Notes under the pieces: generated by a model | What the model was told of the DNA's origin: nothing | What the model saw: only the letters and a program-made list of their open reading frames with translations | Databases searched by the model: none | Position numbers and translations under genes: made by a program | Assembly (NCBI RefSeq): GCF_964355755.1 | Contig: NC_092675.1 | Coordinates: forward strand, 6,236,312-6,300,311 | Direction: 5' to 3' | From: Antedon mediterranea | Taxonomy: Eukaryota; Echinodermata; Crinoidea; Comatulida; Antedonidae | DNA length: 64,000 bases | In this document: piece after piece, positions 1 through 54,500 of the stretch | Layout: each line of letters opens with the position of its first letter | Numbering within the stretch: the first letter of the stretch is position 1

Positions 1-43209
<43,209 letters not shown>

Positions 43210-44040
43210 AACTAGAAGAATATTTTACATGTTTATACCAAATTTATTGGATCAATTTAAAAAGAATATTTTTTGGGTATTTAATAATTTTAATAATACT
43301 TAAGAAAATGTTGTCATATTATTACTGTATTATTATATTCTAAAGATTTAAGAGAGTGCATGAGTTTTGGTACTGAGAATTTGTGTGAAATTATCATTTA
43401 TTTAATAATTATATCTATATAAATGTTGCTGATTTTACAACAACAGTTTTAGTTGAAATCAAAAGAAATATTTAATTTTACGAAAACTTGTGTTTTAAAT
43501 TTAAGTCAAGAATTGTCATAAAATATTACAAAACATGTTTTATCTAGCAAGGACAGTACATAAAAACAACATTATTTACATTTGTTGTTTGATCTTAAGT
43601 TAAGAAAACATTAGATATTTAAGAATTAATTTCTGTAAAAATCACTGCCTTCAATCAAATTTTTTTATCTTTATAAAGAAAACATTTATGGAAAAAAAAT
43701 ATCGCTGACTGCAATACACTGTGTTTATTAAAATTATGTTTGCCGTGGATGTTGTTGGGAGTATTAAAAATATACAATAATTTGAATGAAATTAATGAAA
43801 ATTGGTTATTTACGATTTACTACTCAGGCAAATTTGTACACAAATGAATATACGAAAAAAGGGGAATCTTTTTAAATAAAATAGTCATCATTTATTATCT
43901 TCATATAATACAGTAGAACCGGGCCCCTATTAAGGGGATACTTTAGGATAAAACAGAATGTTTCTTTAATAAGGGCGTCTCCTAAATAGGGGTAGTATTA
44001 AATCATCTATTGCCTGTTGTTTCACAGGAAAATGTTCCCT

Positions 44041-44188
44041 AAGGCTCTGTCTACACTATCAAAAAAATTGTGATGTGCCTAATATATGGACATGATATCC
44101 CTACCATATTTAAGCATATGACTACCATATTTGGGCACATCACACTATTTTGTTGTCAAACTAGTTTGCCAGTGTAGACAGAGCTTTA
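44041..44188. mobile_element. FB1 MITE in the likely KAT6 3' UTR
   Basis: Left AAGGCTCTGTCTACACTATC, right CAGTGTAGACAGAGCTTTA; the right arm has a T-to-C change. It would be transcribed as a hairpin if the 45455 poly(A) site is used. Confidence 0.85.
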
Positions 44189-45454
44189 TAGGGATTTTAC
44201 TATACATCTGAATACGTTGGAAGTGTTGTAATAATGAAAGACTAAGTAGTGCCATTGTAAGAAAAGTTATAATTACTGAATTATTTAGAGAAGGTACTGT
44301 GAAGGTGATGTGTACCAATTGTGCTTCCATTGTCTTTAAAAATGAAACAAAAGGGAAATTCTGAAAAACAATTACGCTTTATACATGTTAAATTCTGATT
44401 GTCCAAATAGGTGAAATAAACAGGTTGTATCAAATATTATTCTCATTTATAAAGCCAGTGAAATAAATTATGCCTTAAGTTATTTAATTTAGATTAGCAA
44501 ATCATTTACTATTTTCATTCTGACTATGAATCTTTTTTGTACCAAACCAGGTAATTTATTAGTCAATATCACAACAAAGAAAGAAACACTGTCAGTTGCA
44601 GCTTATTAAATTGCTTTAACAATCTTGTGTATAGGTTAAAAAAAACCATGAAAATCTCATGGTTGTATTTTTGTACAGTTAAGTATAAAAACTATTATTT
44701 GATCAAGACAATGTAATTATTTACTGATTTTTATTTTTATTATAACAGGAAGGTTTTTATACCTACTTAAAATATATTTATTAATTTACAATTGAGAACA
44801 AAGTTCACGTCCTACTGGGAATTTAAACAATTATATATATATTAGCACCTTGGTTTACACATGTGGTCCGTGAAATATTCCTGGACACTTTATATTGTTT
44901 GGGGTAAAGGTGAAAGGTTAAAGGTTGTAGCTTGCATGTTTTATTTGGTAATGTTTTTCACTTAGTGGTTTGTTTATTTATTTTCTTTTTTTTTAAATCT
45001 TACACATTTATATTGCTAAGGAAGTATACTTTAGTTGTAAAAGGTTTGTACAGATTTCAGGGTATGTTTTTAAAGTACATTCAAGTTGTGAAAATTGTTT
45101 AACCATCTGCCAGTAACATTTATCAATTTCTATACGGTAGTAATCTATTTATATCCTTGTTGCTTACCGTCATACAGCTATCTATAAATGTATTATGTAA
45201 GATCAAAATTAGTCATCATTGTTCTTAATTTCAAGAACTTTAATCTTAGGGCATCAATTATATACAGAATCATGTTTTTTTTTCAGTTTGTACATAAAGA
45301 AAAAGATTCTGGAGTAGTTGAGTTACAAATATTTAGTTTTTTAAAGTTGCAGATTGACTGTAGCTATATGTAATGTCTCTAGTATTGTACATTTGCATGA
45401 AAGATTGTTAAACCCATGTAAATGTTGATATATTTTCACTGTGTACAGTTACCC

Positions 45455-45460
45455 AATAAA
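45455..45460 (+). terminator. Candidate poly(A) signal of the KAT6 gene
   Basis: AATAAA about 2.25 kb after the KAT6 stop, followed within 50 bases by a T-rich run that could be the downstream element. Other AATAAA sites lie at 43875 and 44415, so the true end is uncertain. Confidence 0.35.
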
Positions 45461-46351
45461 TCTACTTTTGAATCAGTGTATTGACATTCAGATTTGACAT
45501 GTTTTTATTATTTTCTTTTGGTCTATTCAGGATTTCTGATTCATAATATTTAAAATGAACCTGGGAAGCATTGGTACTTGTTAAAAAAACATGTGCCTAT
45601 TACATGTGGGTTACCTGTTTATATATGTAAACAAGTCTTTACGCTAAACCAGTAATTAAATATGTATGTGTTCGACATTTCAACTTGTTGTCAAAAAGTA
45701 AAGTCTTCATCTGGCAATAACTGGATGTTGTGGTTGCTAGGAATAGCTTTGCTGGTTGTAGAGCAGCGCCCCCTATAAACTTAGTCTGCCATGTTGTTAC
45801 CAGTTGATATGAAGAATAAAATATATGGTAGCCAATAGACAACAAATAAATAATTCACATAGAGGGAACTCCATGCACCATGACTGTTAATAATAGTAAA
45901 TGCCCTATTGCAGTACCTAGTTTATTGAAATTGTCAGACTGTAGCATATACATATTTAAAACACACACGGTTTAGGTTTTTGTATACAGTTACTTTATTA
46001 ATTCCACAAGATAGATTACAAGAAAATTTATGAAAAGTTATTTACTCCTTGTACGAATTACAAGTGGAATACAGTTACAAAACAGAAATATTTAATTATA
46101 TGAAAAAGAACATCATTTACAGAAATATATTTACAGATATTATAAAAAAAAGAATTAAATATAATAAATAGAAAAAAACTAAGGAATCAGCTTTATGGAA
46201 TTCTAAAACAGACTGATGGGTATGTGCATTCAGGTCAATGTAAATCATGTACTGTAGTATTTACCAAATACCCTGAGTATTTTGTACATAGATAGCATAA
46301 CAAGAACATACATGCTAAATAAACCTCAATTTTTTTATTAAACATCTTATT

Positions 46352-46469
46352 TCTAGGCAGTGTCAAACTTAATGTGCCCAGTTAGATGACAGCATCAGTA
46401 TTACTACCATATTTGGGCACACCACACCTTTTTTACCAAACTAGTCTTGATAGTGTAGACAGCGCTTAA
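46352..46469. mobile_element. FB1 MITE, degraded left arm
   Basis: Right arm TTGATAGTGTAGACAGCGCT is clear. The left arm is reduced to CAGTGTCAAACTTAATGTG. Confidence 0.7.
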
Positions 46470-46521
46470 CACCCTATCTCTTACAGCAGAGTGACCATTT
46501 GTTGGCCAACCGTTGAGTAGT

Positions 46522-46628
46522 CTAAAGCTCTGTCTACACAATCAAACTTAATGTGTCCATATATGGTTAGATGACGTTATATCACCACCTATACTTTTTT
46601 TGTCTAGTTTTGATAGTGTAGACAGAAA
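46522..46628. mobile_element. FB1 MITE, short form
   Basis: Left TAAAGCTCTGTCTACACAAT, right TTTTGATAGTGTAGACAGA; the distal AGCTTTA is replaced by the following tandem repeat. Confidence 0.75.
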
Positions 46629-46908
46629 AAAAATTGAGCTTAACTCGATTACTCGATTCACACATACACCATAAATTATTACATGGATATCTCATAGGAT
46701 AATAGAGTTACTATGCTTCCACAAAAATTGAGCTTAACTCGATTACTCGATTCACACATACAACACAAATTATTACATGGATATCTCAGGATAATAGAGT
46801 AACTATGCTTCCACAAAAATTGAGCTTAACTCGATTACTCGATTCACACATACAACACAAATTATTACATGGATATCTCATAGGATAATAGAGTTACTAT
46901 GCTTCCAC
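46629..46908. repeat. Three-copy tandem repeat of 92-94 bp
   Basis: Units start at about 46633, 46727 and 46819, each with ATTGAGCTTAACTCGATTAC, ATTATTACATGGATATCTCA and ACTATGCTTCCACA. One copy lacks a 4-base TAGG step. Confidence 0.93.
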
Positions 46909-47886
46909 ACAGTAGTAATTGTCATTAAGTAATGTAAACACAGTGTAAACAGAAATGAAAAAGATCTGCATGGACATTAATTCCTTGTTCCAGGATTTTT
47001 TGTACGAAAATGAAGGTTTGTAACAAGGTGGTCATTTGTTACAATATGTAACATTTTGTAAGATTTGTGTAGTGTGAATCGAGATTTAATGGACGGAATT
47101 GAGTATAAAGTCAGAAAGTATAGTTGCAATGATTTAACACACCAGTTGTTGTGACCGTGCATAGATGTTGTCCGTTTTGTAGTAACTACAGCACGTGTTT
47201 TTATATTCAACCAATTGTGGATAAACCTCAGATCAAACGGAGCTCCTGTACTAATGTCGATACGCGACGCTCTTTTCACATAAACAAATGAAAGACGACA
47301 GAAAAGTATGGTCTAGGTACGACAGTACAACAAAATAAAATCTATTATATTACACTACTATACATCTATCAAGTTTTAAATTGCACAGCATATTAAGGTT
47401 AAAGAAATAAATTGATAACACTATTGGATACATAATAGAATAATTTCTAAAAGCAAAACCCTACCATGTATTGATTAATAAAAACAATAATTTCTATTTA
47501 ATATTCCTAATATTAATATAGTCATAATATTTAATATATATATATCAACTTATTGATAAATGTAAATATTCTCTAAATATAATTAAACTTAATTCTTTGT
47601 TGAAAATACTTTTACGAAAATAGAGGTTTATTTTATTTTTAGCGTGGCTTCGCAAAGTATTAAGTTCATAAAGTTATAACACTCTAGTTTTTACAATCAG
47701 TACTACTAAATTTGAATCTTTATATGATTATCAAAATACCTTTTAATTCACTAGTACACGCAAAATAAAGTTTACCGGACAAGAGAGATTACACTTCTCT
47801 AGTTCTACTACTGAATATACATTGGTGGTTCTAGGTCTGACGTTGACCTTGTTAAAAACACAGGAAAACTAGAGGATGGCTGGTAG

Positions 47887-47892
47887 TTTATT
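47887..47892 (-). terminator. Candidate poly(A) signal of the STAND NTPase gene
   Basis: AATAAA on the minus strand about 465 bases after the stop codon. Several further AATAAA sites occur toward 47620, so the choice is uncertain. Confidence 0.3.
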
Positions 47893-48087
47893 TATGCACG
47901 CTAGCATTATTTTACAGTGAGGACCACTCCTTTGGAACACCGGAGGAACGCCCAATGGGACATTGTCCTGTGAAACAAATTAGCAGCAATATACGTTTTA
48001 GAACTAGAACCAGGGGAAACCACTATTAAGGAAGGGAACACTTTCCAACGAAACAAATCAGTGGAAATATTTGAAGGTGTCTTCTGA

Positions 48088-48292
48088 AGCTTGGTTCTCA
48101 CTAGCAACGCAACGTAACACAATCTAAGCAACGTAAGCAAATACCCTTCTAATAATTGTGTTTTCCCCCGTCTGCGTGAAATCAAACCTGCGATGTTTGC
48201 AGCACTGTTGCGTCATCAGTTCCCACTTGTGATTACGCAATACAGCACTTTGCGTCGCTGCGTTGTGTTCTAGTGGAAACCACGCTATAATA
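48088..48292. mobile_element. FB2 foldback MITE
   Basis: Left AGCTTGGTTCTCACTAGCAA, right GTTCTAGTGGAAACCACGCT, inverted arms with ACGCAA/TTGCGT words. It lies just after the NTPase stop codon, in its probable 3' UTR. Confidence 0.78.
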
Positions 48293-48356
48293 ACGGTTCT
48301 ACTGTTGTAATTTGACTTTGATTTCAAACTAGACTTTCCTGATTTATAGAGTGTAA

Positions 48357-48527
48357 TTATTCATCATCACTATCACTGTTTTCATCATCCTCATTTGCCT
48401 CATTAATTTGTTGGTTTTGTGCATTCACCTGGTTGCGACGCTCAAGATTTTGTTTCACAGACCTATACCGACTTTCAGCCAAGCAATTACGGCAACGTTG
48501 AGTGCGTGGATGGTGATAACCAAAAAC
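48357..48527 (-). CDS. STAND NTPase exon S: last coding exon
   Basis: 171 nt including the TAA stop. It encodes VFGYHHPRTQRCRNCLAES (the end of a TPR, FGxxHPxT), a basic stretch, then an Asn/Gln and Asp/Glu/Ser-rich acidic tail ending DSDDE. The acceptor is cgcag on the minus strand. Confidence 0.9.
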   Translation of the reverse strand, partial: VFGYHHPRTQRCRNCLAESRYRSVKQNLERRNQVNAQNQQINEANEDDENSDSDDE

Positions 48528-51500
48528 CTGCGAAAAATTTGTTTTATTTATAATTAATATATTGCTCATAAAACCAACGCATCATCATGTCTAATACTGT
48601 TAAGCTAAAAAAATTGAAAATTGAATAGAATATAGTGTTTAAAGAAAAGTATAGGAAGTGACTCAATTGTACATACTTCTTCACTGACTTTCTGCCACTT
48701 TATAAACCAATCATATGCATCATAGTATCTCCTATTATCCTCATGTAGAATGCCTATGTTGAGGTAAAGCCTAGATGTCAGTACACTGTTTTCGCCGTAA
48801 GCTTGTAGGCAAAGTTCTAAAGCCTCCATATATTTCTATATAAAAAATGTAATAATGTTATAACAGAGATAACAACTTTAATCTGTTTTTTGAAGGTTTG
48901 CATGGCGAATCAAATGTCAAATGTTGATATAAAGTTTGCGGTACACCACATATATTATATGATTACTCAACGTTTCGATCAATATGCTTTATTTTATTTA
49001 ATCGAAACCAACAGCGATAATTACCGCCACTAACAGGTTTGATACAAACAAAGCCAGGACTGTTTAAAGCACAGTGCCCACCTTGACAAGAGGAAAGGCA
49101 TGGGCCAATACGTCAAGAGGCAGATACTAGATGCAGGGGCTGCCATAAGAATGCTGATTTCAAATGCCTAACGGGACCCCAGCTCCATATACAGCACCGA
49201 TATTCCCAGATGGTCCAAGCTCTAACCAGGCCCAACATTGCTTAACTTTGGTGATCTGACGAGAACAGGTCTTTCAAAATAGAAAATCTATATATGTAAT
49301 AATGCTGTATATGTAATAATGTAATATTAACATAGATAACAACTTGAATCTGCTCTAATGGTTCCTTTATATCTTTCAGCTGCCACAGAAACGACAATCA
49401 TCTCCCTTTCAACAGACAGGTTAAAATAACCTCCTGAGTAACCACCAACTCTGGGTTATTAAGTACACACAAGCTAAATGTGTACATAGCCTTCTCTTGT
49501 TCTGATGGCTAGAATTACTGTCGATACGAGCTCAAGGAGATAAATATCACCCAAACGTTATTATTTGTCACTCTTACATACCTGTAACTGTTCGTCACTA
49601 GCTCTTTCTAATAAAATTCCTGCTGTCATGATGGCATCAGCCAAATGTCCATCATCTCCAAGCTATTCAAGATAAATCAACATTTTTTCTATTATAACAT
49701 TTTGTATACAATTACATAATCTGTAAACTATTAAATACATACAGTACAGTACCAAAACTGCCCAGCTTTCATTCAACAGATATATTATATGAACAGAGTG
49801 AGTCTCTTGCCTTGTTCACACTGGAAAAATTATAAATTTAACCATGGTAGCTTTACCCAATGTCATCAGAAGACATGACCATTTTTCGCACTTGGATATT
49901 TTCATGTGTTATAGTTTTACTGTAATTTTACCAAAATTTATTGCCTCACATGTGCTAACACAAGTCACACGTTCGGATTGGACTTTTTAGCCGCATGGTC
50001 AGTTTTACCGAGACCATGGTACGTTTTACTGGGCAGCAGGCAGTGGTCGGTAAAAATAACTATTGAACTTGGTTAATCTTTAGCCAGTGTTTGGATTGGA
50101 CCAGGTTAAGTTGACCAAATTAAGTTCAGTGCAATCGAGGCTTTATATTAAGACCAACTCAGACAGCGTCATGACTTGTCGGTGCTGTCTGAGTTGAATC
50201 CCGACAAGACGAGTCATCTTGAAATAGCGTCAGGCATAGTTTTTAGGTCGTCGGGAGAAGTTTAAACATTAAATTTTTTATTAGTTTAATTTTCTCCCGA
50301 CGAGACGACTTGTCGTACGACGCTGTCTGAGTTGGGCATTAGCAGTAATTGAGATGGAACTAGAGATTGAATACAATACTTACGTCCTTGAATATCTGTA
50401 TGGCCCTGTCAATACAAGCCTGGCCTTCCTCTACGGCTTCTTCACCAGACATGCTGTTGTCTCCACCACACTCGAGCCAACTCTCTAGGTTAAACGCCAT
50501 CTGTACAAGGGTCTTTCCAAGTTTATACTAAGACAAAAATAACAAAGTGAAAATAATATCTTGAAACTTTCCAGTATTCACCATAGTTTTAAAATTCCTT
50601 TATCTAAATGAATACTACAGTATATAAGGGATTCTTATTTATTGACTTAAGTGAAATGCTTAGTATTATGAGAAATATCTAACTTATCTTTTCCACTTAG
50701 GAAAATTGAAAAATCCTCTTATTTAAATTAAGCACTTATTATTACTAACAGAAGTATTTAAGAAAATATCTAACATAGGTGCATTCACTGGGTTCAACAT
50801 TCATATTTAGGCTAAGAGGGAAATACTCTTAACATTTAAAAATTCTTTATCTAAGAAATTAAGGGAAATTCTTAAATATTTCTTGACATCATAAGAGAAA
50901 TACTTGTGTGAAATATTGGTGAATATGGCAATTGGGTCCCAAAGTTCAAAATGCGAAACTGTCATATGCTTTCTGTTGAAGGTTAACAAAAATAAACAAA
51001 AAAACACCACCTACCTTGTGTGCCTCACCCTCTAGTGTTTCTCTTATTGCGATAGATTTCCTTCCAAAATCTATAAGAGGTTTTAATTCTCGCATTTGAC
51101 TGGGATCAATGTATTCATACAACTTGAGTTTCTGAATAAAAAGGTAATTATTAAAATACAGTAACATTGAAGATACTAAAAGAGGAGGACATCACCTACC
51201 AAGAAAAGTAAAAGAATCTATCTAGAACAGAACAGAAAACAACATGAACAGAAACCAGGGAGGACTCAAGCTCAGTTGCATCCAGGACACATCCATGACG
51301 GGACATCCGCAAAAAGACATAAGAACAAGTGGTGGCGCTAGACAGCACCGAGACAGAAAGAGTGATGATAAACAATCAACACGTCACTTGCATGAACAAT
51401 ACAACTGACGCTAGTAGCCAGAATGTAGAAAAAAAATTCAAAAAATCTATTTTCGTGGTTTACCCAATACAAACATAAAATACAGTACTTTTGCATGATT

Positions 51501-54500
51501 CAAAAATAAAAATAAATAAGAATAAATTTCTCTTATAGATGAAGTACATACATCATCATATATAGTTGCTGCAAGATGGTAGAGTTCTACCATCCGCTCT
51601 GGACGACTGCTCAAGTCCTCTTGTTCAATCTTCATCGCCTTCTCCAGTAAAGCAAGCGATTTCATATTTTCACCAGACTGGTTACTGAAAAGACATTGAA
51701 AAAATAATATTTAACCTACAAGATAGTTGTCTCATAACATTTTTAAAATAAACAGATATAAAATCATAAGCAAAATAAAATAAACAATGTTATTGGTTGT
51801 CGAGATATGTTTTTAGGTTTGTACTGATGTGGCAGCCAAAACATGGGCTTGCAAAACAAAAGCATTGATGTACCAGAGACGGATACTGGTATGAAGAGAG
51901 ATGAACTGGCTGTCACAACTGGCAGATAGGAAATTATGGAGGAATCTAGTCATATAAGTTCGGGTATGTATGAGTAAGTAAGTAAAGTAATTATGACGAA
52001 GTTTTATGCAAAATTCCTATAACTTATAATTACTACACCTTTGGCTACCAAAAAAGACTAAATTGAGTCAACACGCCAACCATACAGATTTACGTGGTAG
52101 GCTACCACTACTGCCAACAAATTTTGGACATTGTTGCTACCAACTCATAAAATATTGTTTTAAAAGACGGTAAAAATGAACATATATGAAGGATTTTTTG
52201 TTGCCGTTATTTTTTAGTTGTATAGTAACAATCATCTCATCTTCCTATACTGTTCATAACCTCCTTTGAGTATAGTCACACAAGGATTGGTCACATTATG
52301 CAGCTGGGCTTCCTAATTTTCCATATTGGAAAGTAAATAACTAAACAGTTCAGTATAATGTCTTTATGTGAGAAAACAAAGAAGACTTACACTACTCTGG
52401 CGACTTGCTCATATCGTCTGGCTAGCAGCTGTAAATCAGGATCATCACTGTTTTCAATCTGATTTAGTTGACTTTGGTAACGGGTCTCCATCTGTGTTTG
52501 CCATGTTTTACCACAACCCTTTAGACGGTGACAGAAAGTAGAGTTAACATATGATAAGATAATAAGATTTATAAAGCGTACATATCTACAAAGTACTCAA
52601 GGCGCTTAAACATACAGTGTGTCATATATTAGAGTCATCTCATTAAGCGCTACAAAATGTCTTATTTATATGTATTGTACTTTACTACAAAACAAAAAAA
52701 CATCCCATAATAGGGAGTTTTGATTTGCGACAACCCAGAACCTAAAGCTCTGTCTACACTATCAAACTAGTTTGAAAAGTGTGAATTCCCAAATATGGTA
52801 GTGATATACCCAAATATGGTAGTAATATTTATTTTATTTTATTAATTTCGGCAATAAACATAAAATAATAATTACAAAAAAAAACATAGAAATATATATA
52901 TATATGAAAAACAAGACACGAGGCCGAGGAAAGACAAAAGCATTAAACAAAACGCTGTCACCGGTAAGGTGTGTCTCTCCAACGATATGACATCATCATA
53001 TCCATATTTGGGCACATAGACCAAACTTAAGAACTAGGTAAGTCATTGTAAGCATGCAGGGACATTGCAACAAGCATCTACAACACAGTATTAGTTGATA
53101 GATTCAGGCAATGACAATATACAGTACATACAGTATGTCACAGTGGATTTTGAAGTACGGCAAATACTGTACACATACAGTCAACTCTCCCAATACCAGA
53201 CATTCTTGGGCTGTCCTAATATATCTGGTTTTCCAGAAAGTCTGATATTCAAAATGTATTTTTAATGGTAAATAAACATTTTTAAACTTTTGAACCTTGA
53301 GAAAAGTCTTGTTTTAGGAGAGTTTCCAGTTTTCAGAGAATTCGGTATTGGGAGAGTTGACTGTACTAACATAAAAGCACTGCAAATGAAATTTACTGAG
53401 CTTACCTCTCGCCAGTATCTTAGAAGCAAAGTACTGTATTCCTCATTGTACAACTTGTCAAATATTTTCCAGTCCATTAAAAAGTCTTTCAGGTTTTCAG
53501 CTTGGTTAATTTTTAGCAAATGAATCGGCAATTCCTTAAAAAGTAGTTTTAGACAAATCATATTTATTTTACTTTATTACAAATAATATAACAATTAATA
53601 ATAAATATAATGTATTTAGTATATGATTTAGCCATTTCTAATTTTGGCAATGATATTCCATAACAATGCACGTCCCCTGTTGTTCCAGTCATGGTCTATT
53701 CGTCTATATGGGCTATTTATCTATTTATTTTCTTACATTTCGTTGTGAAGCTCCTATCACAAGCCCCTTGGGGCTTCCTCGAGGTCCCTTACATCTTATT
53801 TAAATTTGTTTTACTCATTTTTTGTTTTGAAAGTAGGAACTGATATTGGTAAGATACACGTTTTAACTTTTCACTTACCTCTACTTTGCGATCAATATTA
53901 TCGGATTGTTCAAAGAAATCGGCCAGCTTGCTATGCCACCATAACTGGTCAACAGCTCCTGATGTATGACCTTCAAAGTATCTAGTAAACAATGATGGTA
54001 TGGTTTATGGTACACCATTTATTTACAAAACAAAATAAAGAAACAATGTCTTCTCAAAGTTGTAGTTTTTATGCTAAAAGTAAGCACAGTCTATATCACT
54101 AGACAATATTGATTGTGATAATATTAGAAAATATGCAAATGACTTAATGTTTATATCTCTGTGTAAATAATAAATTACACACAAGAATAAACACAACAGT
54201 GATTTAAAAAATGTTTAACTTACTTCTTTCGGACAGCTTTGCTTAGTGCCCTGTGGTAGAAATCAAGCCGACCTTCGCCACTATCTCCAAAAGGACGTAG
54301 AAATGGTTTCAACGCTCTGAACACGACAGCCCACTTGGCAGCAGGAAGGGGACCGATGTCTTTAGTCTTTTTTTCACGTCCACCATCTATAAATTTTTAA
54401 AAAATTAATAAAAATCAAACAGATGTACATATGTAGCACCAATTCATTTAGTTATTTTATCCCTTATTATCAATTATGATTTAAAAGTTTTGTAAACTTC

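Larger units (their letters stand above)
43210..48356. other. Convergent intergenic region and 3' UTRs
   Basis: Lies between the two stop codons. It contains candidate poly(A) signals, FB7-like words at 43913-44010 and 47925-48060, FB1 copies at 44041, 46352 and 46522, a three-copy repeat at 46629 and an FB2 element at 48088. No convincing ORF. Confidence 0.7.

Noticed and set aside
49187-49272. Possible 5S rRNA gene
   Set aside because: The first 30 or so bases are missing, seven bases are deleted inside and many substitutions occur; it is a SINE head or pseudogene.
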